From Streptomyces sp. NRRL S-1022 (GTDB lineage Bacteria; Actinomycetota; Actinomycetes; Streptomycetales; Streptomycetaceae), in the NCBI RefSeq assembly GCF_000720135.1, contig NZ_JOIU01000001.1:248001-312000 (forward strand): a stretch of DNA of 64,000 nucleotides, in the 5' to 3' direction. The notes below the pieces were generated by a model, which saw nothing but the letters and a program-made list of their open reading frames with translations, made no database searches and was not told the DNA's origin. Both the position numbers and the translations under genes were made by a program. Shown piece by piece: positions 16,843 through 25,456 of the stretch; the stretch's first letter is position 1, and every line of letters begins with the position of its first letter.

Positions 16843-17589
16843 ATGACAGACGCGTCGACGCCCTCTCCGGGCACTCCCCACGAAGTCCTCGCGGGCCTCG
16901 GCGACCTGACCCGCCGGGTCCGTACCGCGCAGCGCGGCACCTGGTTCCCCCTCCTGCTGCTGGGCGTGCTCACACTGGGCGGGATCCTGGTCGGCCGCTT
17001 CACCTTCAAGGTCGAGACCGTTGCCTGCCCAGCGGGTGAAGCCGCGGCGGGCAGCGGCTGCACCCTGGTCACGCAGGGCTCGGCGGTCTACTGGCCCCTC
17101 GGGCTCGCCCTGGCCTACGCCGCGACGGCGTTCTTCTACATCCGCCGCTCCCGCAACCGCGGTGTCGGGACCCGGGTCCGGCCCTACGTCCTGACTGGGA
17201 TCGTCTTGGTCGCCCTGGCGAGTGCCACCGCGATGTGGAGCCTGCGCCACGGGATGCCACAGCTCGGCGAACCGCTCGACTTCTGGGGCCTGCACCTTGA
17301 CCCCACTTCCGGGGTGACGAGGTTCCTCGAACGGCTCGCCGGGAACGCCATGGCCGTCGGGCTGCCGTTGCTGGTGCTGGCCTGGGTGGAGCGCAGCCGC
17401 GCCTTGCTGCTGCTCGCCGTGGTGTACCTGGCCATCGAGCTGGTGCCGCTCACCACCGGCTGGGCGGGGATCCCGTTCACCTCGCCGTGGTCCGCTCTGC
17501 CCACTTTCGGCGTCCCCGGCGCGCTTCTCCTGCTCGGCGCCCTCGGTTTCGGCCTGGCCGAGCTGACCGGCAGGCGCAACGCGTCATGA
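16843..17589 (+). CDS. Six-TMS membrane protein of unknown function
   Basis: 248 residues from ATG 16843. A cytoplasmic N-terminal helix (about 35 residues, VLAGLGDLTRRVRTAQRG) precedes about six hydrophobic segments, with two Cys in the first external loop (VACPAG and SGCTLV) that could form a disulfide. A basic loop RRSRNRG marks the cytoplasmic side. Its stop overlaps the start of a winged-helix regulator as ATGA. Such membrane protein plus HTH_34 regulator pairs are common in Streptomyces, but their role is not known. Confidence 0.8.
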   Translation: MTDASTPSPGTPHEVLAGLGDLTRRVRTAQRGTWFPLLLLGVLTLGGILVGRFTFKVETVACPAGEAAAGSGCTLVTQGSAVYWPLGLALAYAATAFFYIRRSRNRGVGTRVRPYVLTGIVLVALASATAMWSLRHGMPQLGEPLDFWGLHLDPTSGVTRFLERLAGNAMAVGLPLLVLAWVERSRALLLLAVVYLAIELVPLTTGWAGIPFTSPWSALPTFGVPGALLLLGALGFGLAELTGRRNAS

Positions 17590-17924
17590 CCGATCAGCCC
17601 GAGCAGCACCCCGTCACCGGCCTGGACGACGTGGTCCACCAGCGCGTGCGCCTCGGCATCCTCACCGTTGCCCACCAGGCGCGCCGGGTCGAGTTCGGCT
17701 TCCTACGCACGGCGCTCGGCCTCACCGCCGGAAACCTCAGCCAGCATCTGTCCGTGCTGGAGAAGGCCGGGCTGGTGGAGATCGAGAAGGGCTACGAGGG
17801 CAAACGTGCCCGCACCTGGCTCTCCCTCACCCCTGCGGGTGACCGCGCCCTGCGGGACGAGGTCACCCAGCTCAAGCGACTCATCCACCAGATCGAGCAC
17901 GGCAGCTCAGCCCCGGAGTCCTGA
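17586..17924 (+). CDS. Winged-helix transcriptional regulator (HTH_34/MarR-like)
   Basis: 112 residues from ATG 17586. A compact winged helix: GLDDVVHQRVRLGIL (helix 1), EFGFLRTALGLTAGNLSQHLSVLEKAGLVEI (helices 2 and 3), EKGYEGKRARTWLSLT (wing), then a final helix. This is the PF13601-type single-domain regulator. It is translationally coupled to the preceding membrane protein and probably controls the pair through the TTTGCA-A-TGCAAA palindrome. No metal or ligand-binding Cys cluster is seen. Confidence 0.88.
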   Translation: MTDQPEQHPVTGLDDVVHQRVRLGILTVAHQARRVEFGFLRTALGLTAGNLSQHLSVLEKAGLVEIEKGYEGKRARTWLSLTPAGDRALRDEVTQLKRLIHQIEHGSSAPES

Positions 17925-18027
17925 TCCGCACCCCGGCGAACCGCGGTGAGCCGTGAGCGGCTCCCGCCGACGTTCGGCGGACCCGGACAGCACGCCGAAC
18001 ACCGTCCAAGAAACCCAGGGAGGACAC

Positions 18028-19233
18028 GTGACCATCACACCGGTCACCACGACGGACGTGACGCGCCGTCGCTTGCTCGCAGCCGCGCTGGTGACGGGGG
18101 TCGGGGCCGCCGTGCCGATCAGCGCAGCGCGCCAGGCGTGGGCGGCTTCGACCGCCCCCGGTCCGTCGCAGCTCACGCTGCCGAGGCCCACCGGGCCGCA
18201 CCCAGTGGGCACGGTGCCGCTCCACCTCGTCGACACCTCGCGTCCGGATCCTGTGGCCGGCCCGGGGCATCACCGCGAGCTGATGGCCAGCGTCTGGTAC
18301 CCCGCTCGCAAGACGAAGGACCTGCCGCGTGCTCCCTGGATGACCCAGGGTGCGCTGCGGGCGATTCTGGCGGACGTCGGCTTCCCCCTCGATCCCGCCC
18401 TCGGCCCACTCACGGCCGCACACGTGGGCGCCCCTGTGCACCAGACGGGCCATCGCCTGCCCGTCCTCGTGTACTCGCACGGCGCGGGCAGCCATCGCGG
18501 CGACCACACCATCATGGTCCAGGAACTCGCCAGCCACGGCTACGCCGTGGTCACCGTCGACCACACGTACGACGCGTTCACCGAGTTCCCCGACGGCCGG
18601 CTCACCGTGCCGGCAGAGGTCCCGCCGTTCCTGGGGCCCCGGGACTTCGCCGCGGACATCCGGTTCGTGCTCGACGTCGTCGAGGGCCTTGCCGCCGGGC
18701 ACAACCCCGACGTCGACGGCAGGCCACTGCCCCAGGGCCTGCTCGGCGCCCTCGACCCGAGGTGCATCGGCGCGTTCGGCTGGTCGAAGGGTGGCACCGC
18801 CACCGCGCTCACCATGCTCGCCGACCAGCGCGTTGACGCCGGGCTCAGTATCGACGGTCCGATGCAGCCGGCCATCACCACCGACCTGGACCGGCCGTTC
18901 ATGATGATGACCGCCTCGTTTACCCGGGCCGCCATGCCGGACGCCGCCGAGTTCTGGACACACCTTCGCGGTTGGCGGCTGAACATCCAGGCCGACGGGG
19001 CCATCCACAAGACGTACGGCGACGAGGTGACACTGATCCCGCAAGCGGGCAAGGTCCTCGGCATGACCAACCAGCAGGTCCAGGACATGATCGGCACCCT
19101 CGATCCGGCTCGGGCGGTCCGGATCCAGCAGGCCTACCCGCTGGCGTTCTTCGACCTACACCTGCGACAGCGCCGGGGACATCTGCTCGACGGCCCGAGC
19201 GCGGCCTTCCCAGAGGTGCAGTTCATCCCGTAA
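18028..19233 (+). CDS. Tat-exported lipase/PAF-acetylhydrolase-like protein
   Basis: 401 residues from GTG 18028 with GGGAGG seven bases upstream. N-terminal twin-arginine signal: TRRRLLAAALVTGVGAAVP, cleavage near AWAAS (residue about 40). The mature part is an alpha/beta hydrolase: LMASVWYPA strand, VLVYSHGAGSHRGD (oxyanion HG), and nucleophile GAFGWSKGGTAT with Ser253. The layout matches the platelet-activating-factor acetylhydrolase/dienelactone-hydrolase-like group, secreted esterases acting on short acyl chains or lipids. It stands alone 103 bp after the regulator gene. Substrate inferred only from family. Confidence 0.85.
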   Translation: MTITPVTTTDVTRRRLLAAALVTGVGAAVPISAARQAWAASTAPGPSQLTLPRPTGPHPVGTVPLHLVDTSRPDPVAGPGHHRELMASVWYPARKTKDLPRAPWMTQGALRAILADVGFPLDPALGPLTAAHVGAPVHQTGHRLPVLVYSHGAGSHRGDHTIMVQELASHGYAVVTVDHTYDAFTEFPDGRLTVPAEVPPFLGPRDFAADIRFVLDVVEGLAAGHNPDVDGRPLPQGLLGALDPRCIGAFGWSKGGTATALTMLADQRVDAGLSIDGPMQPAITTDLDRPFMMMTASFTRAAMPDAAEFWTHLRGWRLNIQADGAIHKTYGDEVTLIPQAGKVLGMTNQQVQDMIGTLDPARAVRIQQAYPLAFFDLHLRQRRGHLLDGPSAAFPEVQFIP

Positions 19234-19354
19234 GAAGCGTCGGGCCGCGCATTGCGCGGTCCGCCCAAGACTCCCAGGAATGCCGTCGCCATCCGGGCGA
19301 GGCCTTCGCAAGGCCGGCTGTCCGCGCAGCCCTTCCATCGCGCGATCGGCGCTC

Positions 19355-19690
19355 CTACCGCTCGCCGTCGTCCTCCCCGCCGGTCGAGGGTTCGCGTAGC
19401 GGCCTGCGGCCGGCCTCCTGGGGGCGGAAAAACGCGTAGCGGCCGAGGAAGTTGATGTGGTCGAACTGCAGCGGTGACAGGCGAGCCAGCAGGTCGTCGG
19501 TGACGGGGAAGCCGTCAGCGGCGAGCTGCTTGGCCGCCCGGTCCAGGTAGAGGCTGTTCCACAGCACCACGGCGTTCAGGGCCAGTCCCAGCGCGCCGAG
19601 CTGGTCCTTCAAACCCTCGCGGTAGTTCTGCCGCAGCTCGCCACGCTGAACCAAGAAGATTCCGGGCCGCGGACCAGGCCAGTCGACCGC
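19355..19690 (-). pseudogene. Tn3-family transposase, C-terminal remnant
   Basis: From about 19690 down: RGELRQNYREGLKDQLGAL, LNAVVLWNSLYLDRAAKQL, LLARLSPLQFDHINFLGRY, and a natural-looking acidic C-terminus to the stop at 19355. This is the end of the Tn3 TnpA DDE domain with the final Glu helix. The first roughly 880 residues are missing. Resolvase fragments at 15.9-16.7 kb may have belonged to the same transposon, but no terminal repeats were identified. Confidence 0.85.
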
Positions 19691-19722
19691 CACCGGCTCC
19701 GGTGGTTCCACCCTCGACGCGG

Positions 19723-20065
19723 TTAGCGGCTGGCGGGATCGGCCTGCCGCCCGGGCCCGTGGGGAGGTGCAGGCGGCCGAACGAGATCAGGCGCATCGGG
19801 TGCATGCGGGGACTCTCCTGGGGGTGAGGGAGTGGCGGGTGGGTCGGTGAAGACGGGCATGCCGAGGTCGACCAGTTGGGGTCGGCCGTCGGCCGGGGCC
19901 CCACTGAGGCTGTTGAGCTTGGCAGTGGCGGCGTCGAGACTGACCTGGAGTCCTTCGACTCCGCCGAGCCAGCCGTTGCCGCGAGCTTCGCGGGTGCGTT
20001 CGCGGAGGTTCTGGATGATCTCGATGAGGAGGCCCCGTTGGCGGGGGTTGATTTGGAGGACAGGG
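19723..20065 (-). pseudogene. C-terminal remnant of a large tyrosine recombinase
   Basis: Minus strand reads NPRQRGLLIEIIQNLRERT, then EARGNGWLGGVEGLQVSL and QLVDLGMPVF, followed by a Pro-rich tail. This is the helical end of the large (about 700-800 residue) actinobacterial integrases that work in transposition modules. No catalytic Tyr remains. It lies back to back with another recombinase tail on the plus strand. Confidence 0.5.
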
Positions 20066-20204
20066 CAGGAGGGCCTGCGCTTCACCGTCCGCGATGGAGG
20101 CCGCACCGTCGGCGCCGGCCAGGTCACCAAGATCAACGAATAGCGATCGCCACCACACTGATGATGCCGAATGCGGTTCCCCGGCCACACCCGCCTCTGA
20201 TCAC

Positions 20205-20420
20205 CCCGGCCTGGGCCACTACTGGATCAGTGCCGCGATGCGCGGCCAGGACGCGACCTTGGAGCGGCTCCGCGTCGGCCGACAACTCGAAGAGGCCATG
20301 ATCCAAGGCCCTGACCCACTTCACCTCGCCAAGATCTTCGGTCTCGACGAGAAGACCGCGATGCGTTACGCGGACTCCGCGCGGGCATGGAGCAGGCCGC
20401 CGAGGCCGGCCCCGCGAATT
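20205..20420 (+). pseudogene. Recombinase C-terminal tail fragment
   Basis: Plus strand reads GHYWISAAMRGQDATLERLRVGRQLEEA, then DPLHLAKIFGLDEKTAMRYADSARA. The second segment is the HTH-like end found on actinobacterial tyrosine recombinases and related integrases. Both ends are cut: upstream merges with the previous remnant and downstream with an IS5 tail. Confidence 0.5.
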
Positions 20421-20469
20421 GACCGCGAACCCACGGGTCCATCCCCAGAATCAGGGCACCGCACCCTCG

Positions 20470-20607
20470 GGTTCGCGTGACGTGGTGGAACGGTGCTTCA
20501 ACAAACTGAAGCAATGGCGCGGCATCGCCACCCGGTACGACAAGACCACCGAGTCCTACCAAGCAGCCGTCACCCTCGCAGCCCTGCTGATGTGGGCGTG
20601 CATTTGA
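20470..20607 (+). pseudogene. IS5-family transposase, C-terminal fragment
   Basis: SRDVVERCFNKLKQWRGIATRYDKTTESYQAAVTL and a stop at 20607 form the end of an IS5/IS112-type DDE transposase, containing the catalytic Glu helix (VERCFNKLKQWR). Nothing upstream belongs to it. It is a different subgroup from the IS5 element at 10.8 kb. Confidence 0.8.
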
Positions 20608-20841
20608 CGACAGAACCTAGGTCCGGTGTTTTCCCGGGCTGCTCCATGTCGCGTCAACCTGGGTCCAGCGGGATTTGCGGCACCCTGCCACAACACCTTA
20701 GTTGATCATGAAAAGCAGTAGCGAAGAGACGGCTGGAACCGTCACCGGCACGAACTGCGGTACGGGACTCGCCGGTGTCGCCGCCGGTTCGTCTTGCCCT
20801 GCCTGTGGTGCACGCAGCTGACCTCTGCGACCGCCGTAGCA

Positions 20842-21342
20842 GTGTCCGGGACCGTCAGACGGACTCTGTCCCGCACCCCCGACGGGCCCTGGCGGGAACT
20901 GTGGCGGTCGGTCCTGAAACGGCTCCAGGAGTTGGAGGCCGCCTACGCGGGCACCCTCTTCGAGCCTTCGGACTGGACGGCCCTGCCGGTCGACTTCTGC
21001 AAGGACTGCTTCCACCTCAAGGACTGGATCAGTAGCGACACAGCCCGCGTCCCGATGTCGGCGCGAGGGCGAGCGGCAGACCAGTACGCCCGCCAGGACC
21101 CGGCCATCGCCCTCACGGGCGACGTCGCCAACACCGCCAAGCACCGCACACGTAAGCCAGGCCAAACAGCGGCGCATGTCGCCCGCGTCGACCTCACCGA
21201 CGGCGGGACGACCTTCACGATCGAGTGGAAGCGACCGGACGGGACAACCGGCACCCGGGACGCCCTGGAACTGGCACGAGCTGCCGTGAACGGCTGGCGG
21301 CAGTTCCTCACGACCCACCACATGGACGAGAACGGCACCTGA
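20842..21342 (+). CDS. Hypothetical protein with a DCxHLKDWI motif
   Basis: 166 residues from GTG 20842; a TTG at 20794 would add 16 residues, and neither has a clear ribosome site. Predicted helical N-terminal part (WRELWRSVLKRLQELEAAYAG), then the conserved-looking FCKDCFHLKDWI and, 45 residues later, GDVANTAKHRTR. The paired DCxHLKDW/DVANxxKH signature occurs in uncharacterised actinobacterial proteins; the His and Asp residues could form an active or metal site, but this is speculation. Flanked by transposon debris on the left and a MarR gene on the right. Confidence 0.6.
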   Translation: MSGTVRRTLSRTPDGPWRELWRSVLKRLQELEAAYAGTLFEPSDWTALPVDFCKDCFHLKDWISSDTARVPMSARGRAADQYARQDPAIALTGDVANTAKHRTRKPGQTAAHVARVDLTDGGTTFTIEWKRPDGTTGTRDALELARAAVNGWRQFLTTHHMDENGT

Positions 21343-21507
21343 CCCCGCCCGACGCCCGACGAGTTGGCGCACCCGGGCGCCGGCCGGGCGCAACTTTCAG
21401 GAACAGACGTCAGCTTCGCCTTTAACGCAGTGGAGTACTTGCCGGTCGGCATCATGGAGCTCACCTGGGAAAGCGTTCGGGCGTTGCTGGCCGGGAGTTC
21501 TGGCTGA

Positions 21508-22002
21508 TCAACGTGTGCTGTCAGTCGTACGGCTGTCGGTGACCGTGTTGAGTTGAGCTGTCAGGTCTTCGACCATGCGTCCGAGCAGGCGGACGAATTC
21601 GGTGCGGTCGCGGTCTGGCCATTCGGTCAGGGCGGCGGTGAACCAGCCGTCGATGACGGACGTGTAGCGGTCGACGAGCTGCTGCCCGGACGGCGTGAGG
21701 GCGATCAGGCGGGCCCGCTGGTCGTTGGGGTCGGGTACGCGTTTGACGATCTCCTGTTTTTCCAGGGTGTTGAGGTGTCGGGTGACGTGGGGTCCGACGA
21801 CCTGCATGCGGGCGGCGATCTCGCCCACTCGTAGCGGCTGTTCGGCGGTGTCGAGGATGACGAGGATGGTCATCGCGGGCCGGTCCAGTGTCACCCCGGC
21901 TGCGGTGGCGGCGTGTTCGAACAGTTGCCCGCGGCTCAGTAGGGCGCTGAGCTGGGCCATGCGCGGCAGCAGTCCTGTGATTGCCTCGCTTCTGTTTCTC
22001 AT
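21508..22002 (-). CDS. MarR-family transcriptional regulator
   Basis: 164 residues from ATG 22002 (AAGGAG about 12 bases upstream). Winged helix: LRVGEIAARMQVVGPHVTRHLNTLEKQEIVKRV (recognition helix), DPNDQRARLIALTPSG (wing with the conserved DxRxR), then the C-terminal dimerisation helix. MarR proteins usually repress a divergent enzyme gene and release DNA on binding a phenolic ligand. Here the divergent gene is an FAD-dependent aromatic hydroxylase, and two ATACCTAA-type palindromes lie between them. Confidence 0.93.
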   Translation of the reverse strand: MRNRSEAITGLLPRMAQLSALLSRGQLFEHAATAAGVTLDRPAMTILVILDTAEQPLRVGEIAARMQVVGPHVTRHLNTLEKQEIVKRVPDPNDQRARLIALTPSGQQLVDRYTSVIDGWFTAALTEWPDRDRTEFVRLLGRMVEDLTAQLNTVTDSRTTDSTR

Positions 22003-22024
22003 AGCCTGCTTCACTCCTTGGTAG

Positions 22025-22110
22025 ATACCTAAGTTAGGTATATGATCAGGCGAACCGGGCCGCCAAAGGCAGTTCCGCTCGGCCATATAAAGGATACCTA
22101 AGGTAGGTAA
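22025..22110. promoter_or_regulatory. Two MarR-type operators between marR and the monooxygenase gene
   Basis: Site 1, ATACCTAAGTTAGGTAT (22025-22041), is a perfect 17-bp palindrome. Site 2, ATACCTAAGGTAGGTAA (22094-22110), differs at two positions. Site 1 lies before the MarR gene and site 2 directly before the monooxygenase, overlapping the region just after a TATAAA box (22085-22090). This is the classic arrangement for autorepression plus target repression. Confidence 0.8.
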
Positions 22111-22118
22111 TCATCGCC

Positions 22119-23651
22119 ATGATGGAACCCACAGCCGATGTCCTGATCGTCGGCGCCGGCCCCACCGGCCTGACCCTCGCCTGCGATCTGGCCCGCCGCG
22201 GCGTCGCCGTCCGCCTGGTCGAGCGGGCCGCGCATCCCAGCACCGCCTCCCGCGCCAAGACGATCCAACCCCGCGCCCTGGAGGTCGCCGACGACCTCGG
22301 CGTGATCGAGCGCGTCCTCAAGGAAGGAGCCGTGAACATTCCCACCCGCCACTACGACCGCGACCGCGTGGTCTCCGAAGCCGTCGAGGTCGCGGCCGGA
22401 ACACCTGCACCAGACGCCCCCTACCCGCCCGTATGGCTCTCCCAGCCCAAGTTCGAACAGATCCTGCGCGATCGCCTCGCCGATCTCGGCGGCACCATCG
22501 AGTGGGGCACCGCGGTGACCGGCCTCGACCAGGACGGCGACGGCGTCACCGCCACCGTCGAGACCGCGACGGGGGAGGCGACCATCCGAGCCCGGTACGC
22601 CGTCGGAGCCGACGGCGGCCGCAGTACCGTCCGCAAGCACGCCGGTATCGCGTTACGCGGCACCTCCCACCCCGACCAGCGCTGGCACCTCGGCGACGTC
22701 CGGATCGACGGTCTCTCCCGCCACTGCCAGCACGTGTGGATGAGCAAGGAGCACGGCATCCTCTCGCTCTTCCCCTTGCCCGGCACCGATCTGTGGCAGT
22801 TCCAGGCGTCCGTCCCCGCCGACGTAAACGACCCACAGGAACCGTCTCTGGAGCTGTTCCGCGACATCTTCGCCAGCCGCGCGGCCGTTCCCGGTGTCCG
22901 CATCACCGGCGCCGACTGGCTCTCCCTGTACAAGATCAACGTGTGCCTTGCCGACCGCTACCGCGCCGGCCGGATCTTCCTCGCCGGTGACGCCGCGCAC
23001 ATCCACTCACCCGCGGGTGGCCAAGGCATGAACACCGGCATCCAAGACGCCTACAACCTCGGCTGGAAGCTCGCCGCCGTCCTCGCCGACGCCGACCCCG
23101 TGCTGCTGGACACCTACGAGCAGGAGCGGCGCCCCGTCGCCCAGGCCGTCCTCGGCGACAGCACCACCCGGCTGCGCGCGGTCATGCGCGCGGCGGACGA
23201 CGGCGACGGACCGACCGCGCAGCGCGGCCTGACCGGCGACTTCACCACCGGCCTGACCATCGCCTACCCCGACAGCCCGCTCACCGCCGGCACCGCGGCC
23301 GGCGGCCGCGCTCCCGACGCCCCCTGCCGGGATGCCGCCACCGGCCGCCCAGTCCGCCTGCTAGATCTGCAACGTGGCCCGCACTGGACGCTGCTCTCCT
23401 TCGGACCCGACGCCCTGCCCCAGCCGGACGGCCCGGCCGCTGCCGGACTGCGGGCGTTCCGCGTGACCACCGACCCGACCGCCACCGGCCCCCGCACGGT
23501 GATCGACACGGACGGCCACGCCCACCGCGCCCACGCCACACACGGCGGCGAACTCGTCCTCATCCGCCCGGACGGCTACGTCGCTGCCCGCCGACCCTCC
23601 CGCGACCTGGCCGCCGTCGTCGCCCTGGCCGCGGCACATGGCCTGCGATGA
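22119..23651 (+). CDS. FAD-dependent aromatic monooxygenase (class A flavoprotein)
   Basis: 510 residues from ATG 22119 (a second ATG follows directly). FAD site: VLIVGAGPTGLTLACDLARRG (GxGxxG, residues 12-17). The DG motif is AVGADGGRSTVRKHAG. The second FAD motif is RIFLAGDAAHIHSPAGGQGMN near residue 288. The C-terminal thioredoxin-like domain of the phenol-hydroxylase/PgaE/rifampicin-monooxygenase group is present. Expected reaction: NAD(P)H-dependent hydroxylation of an aromatic or polyketide substrate. Controlled by the divergent MarR, so induction by a phenolic or antibiotic-like molecule is likely (inference). Its 3' end borders a truncated plasmid-type gene. Confidence 0.92.
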   Translation: MMEPTADVLIVGAGPTGLTLACDLARRGVAVRLVERAAHPSTASRAKTIQPRALEVADDLGVIERVLKEGAVNIPTRHYDRDRVVSEAVEVAAGTPAPDAPYPPVWLSQPKFEQILRDRLADLGGTIEWGTAVTGLDQDGDGVTATVETATGEATIRARYAVGADGGRSTVRKHAGIALRGTSHPDQRWHLGDVRIDGLSRHCQHVWMSKEHGILSLFPLPGTDLWQFQASVPADVNDPQEPSLELFRDIFASRAAVPGVRITGADWLSLYKINVCLADRYRAGRIFLAGDAAHIHSPAGGQGMNTGIQDAYNLGWKLAAVLADADPVLLDTYEQERRPVAQAVLGDSTTRLRAVMRAADDGDGPTAQRGLTGDFTTGLTIAYPDSPLTAGTAAGGRAPDAPCRDAATGRPVRLLDLQRGPHWTLLSFGPDALPQPDGPAAAGLRAFRVTTDPTATGPRTVIDTDGHAHRAHATHGGELVLIRPDGYVAARRPSRDLAAVVALAAAHGLR

Positions 23652-23654
23652 ACC

Positions 23655-23978
23655 GGCCCAGGGCACCCCGCCACGGGCCGCGATGCGGTCCGCGATCAGC
23701 CTCGGTGGCCGCCGCTGGCGCAGCTCGGGCCACTCCAAGGCGACGTCCACCCCGTGCTTGGTGGCGAACCCGGCTCGCGCCCGGCCGGCTTGTGGCAGGG
23801 TGACGCGGTCGATGAGCTGCTCGTCGCGCAGCTGGGCCAGGCGGCGCCGCGTCTGCTCGATCCGCACCTCGGGTGCGATCACAAGATGTATTTGCTCGGT
23901 CGTTGCCATCCGGTACTGCGCCAGTACGGCCAGTGCCAGCCGGTCGACGCCGCCGGCGGCCACGCTCAGAATTGTCAC
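23655..23978 (-). pseudogene. Replication-relaxation-family protein, truncated
   Basis: From GTG 23978 (GAAGGG upstream): an N-terminal winged helix LAVLAQYRMATTEQIHLVI, RRRLAQLRDEQLIDRV, then GFATKHGVDVALEWPELR and RPPRLIADRIA. These are the first 100 residues of PF13814 proteins of conjugative elements. The rest is missing: the frame runs into the 3' end of the monooxygenase gene. It indicates past residence of a plasmid or integrative element. Confidence 0.75.
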
Positions 23979-24722
23979 TGCTGCCCTTCGAGTACGGTGC
24001 GGCGCCGGTCTTGTCCGGCCCTTGCGTGTACCGCCCAGGCCACCAGTCGGCCCCGACCGGACCACCGACCGTGAAGGCCCGACCAGCGTCACGATGCGAT
24101 AAGTCCGCCCCCGACCACACCCGCAACCCCTCCGGCATCCCCGCCGAAAACCCCGCTGACAACGGTCCGCATACAACCGGGGCCTGACGATGTATCCGTG
24201 GGTCACCACCCTTTTCAGGCGTGGCCGGGTAGCCCGGCATCCCCCGACTGCACCCCCACACGGCCCCACCCAGGAAGAAAGAGGAAAAGGGGAGGGTGGG
24301 CGCGGTGTGGTGGAGCGGTCGGGGGATCGGGCGGCCTGCAAGGGGTGTTGCGCGTCGGCGGGGCCCTCCGCGCTTAGCCCGTGACGATTCGACGTGCCAT
24401 GAGAACCTGGCGTCGGCCGGGCGCAGCTGGCGGGAGTAGACCTCAGTCGTCCTGTGCGGGGGTCGGCGGTGCGGTCGTCGGAAGAAGTCTCCGTCCAGGG
24501 TCTCGAAACCGTCCGGCAGCGGCGTCCTGGCCGGCGCCACCACGCCGATCTGGCCGATCTTGACGGCGCCGATCTCCCTGACCTATGCCGTATGCGGTCG
24601 TTCGTACGTGGCCGTTCGCGGGCGCACAGCAGATGGCTCCTGGCGTCGACCTGTGCTCCCCGCGCCCGTGGGGATGGTCCCTCGGGTGTGCAGGGGGCGT
24701 TGGGGATGCTCGGCGCTTGTCA
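23979..24722. other. No assignable gene
   Basis: Several frames are open because of GC content, but none shows a known motif. A minus-strand frame near 24440-24540 reads TPLPDGFETLDGDFFRR and could be the end of another integrative-element gene. The segment is probably decayed mobile DNA following the truncated replication-relaxation gene. Confidence 0.4.
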
Positions 24723-25406
24723 CTAGCCGGTGACCAGGATCTGCACAAGCTCATGCAGATCCTGCGCGCTGAAACTGGGCGGGGTCATCGCGCGCGGGTA
24801 CACGGAGGCTCCGTGCCGCAGCCACGCACCGTCCAGCCCGGCTCTCCGCGCCCCGTCGATGTCCCAGGGATGCACGGCGACCAACATCGCCTGCTCAGGC
24901 CGGACGCCGACTCGTTCGACGGCATAGTGGTAGGCCGCCGGTGCCGGCTTCCAACAGCGCGGTCCGCGCACGTCCGACAGGGCCTCGAAGCGGTCCAGCA
25001 CTCCTGCCGCGTCCAGCAGTCGCTCGGCCAGCGCGACGCTGCCGTTGGTCATCGCCGTCAGCCGGTATCCCGCATCGCTCAACTTCCGTACACCGTCCGG
25101 CACATCGGGGTGTGCTTCCAGCTGGGAAAGGCCGTCCAGAATGTGCCGGGCTGCGGCCTCTTCATCTCCCGCCCATCCCTCCAGGCCAGACAGCAGGGTC
25201 CGTACTCCGTCGTGTGCGACGGAGGTGAAGTCCGCGTACGCACCTGAGGCGGTCAGGGCGAATCCGTCCCGCAGTACCCCGGCGAACCAGGTCGGCAGCA
25301 GGTGCCCGGGGGCACCGATGTCCTCGAAGCGACCGCGCAGTGGTGTGAGGTCACTGAGTGTCTCGTTGACGTCGAAGACGAGGACCTGGTGCTGGTCGGC
25401 GGGCAT
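24723..25406 (-). CDS. Haloacid dehalogenase type II (HAD superfamily)
   Basis: 227 residues from ATG 25406 with an excellent AAGGAGGAG site. HAD motif I is VLVFDVNETLSD (nucleophile Asp12), motif II is TAMTNGS, motif III Lys lies in RCWKPAPAAY, and motif IV is VAVHPWDIDGARRAGL. The sequence matches bacterial L-2-haloacid dehalogenases, which hydrolyse 2-haloacids to 2-hydroxyacids via an aspartyl ester. Many members act on other substrates. The gene is followed 50 bp later (upstream side) by the HTH-NB-ARC gene on the same strand, and may be co-transcribed with it. Confidence 0.9.
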   Translation of the reverse strand: MPADQHQVLVFDVNETLSDLTPLRGRFEDIGAPGHLLPTWFAGVLRDGFALTASGAYADFTSVAHDGVRTLLSGLEGWAGDEEAAARHILDGLSQLEAHPDVPDGVRKLSDAGYRLTAMTNGSVALAERLLDAAGVLDRFEALSDVRGPRCWKPAPAAYHYAVERVGVRPEQAMLVAVHPWDIDGARRAGLDGAWLRHGASVYPRAMTPPSFSAQDLHELVQILVTG

Positions 25407-25456
25407 GTTCTTCTCCTCCTTGCGTCCGTGCGCGGATGCCGGACGTCGTAGCCCCC

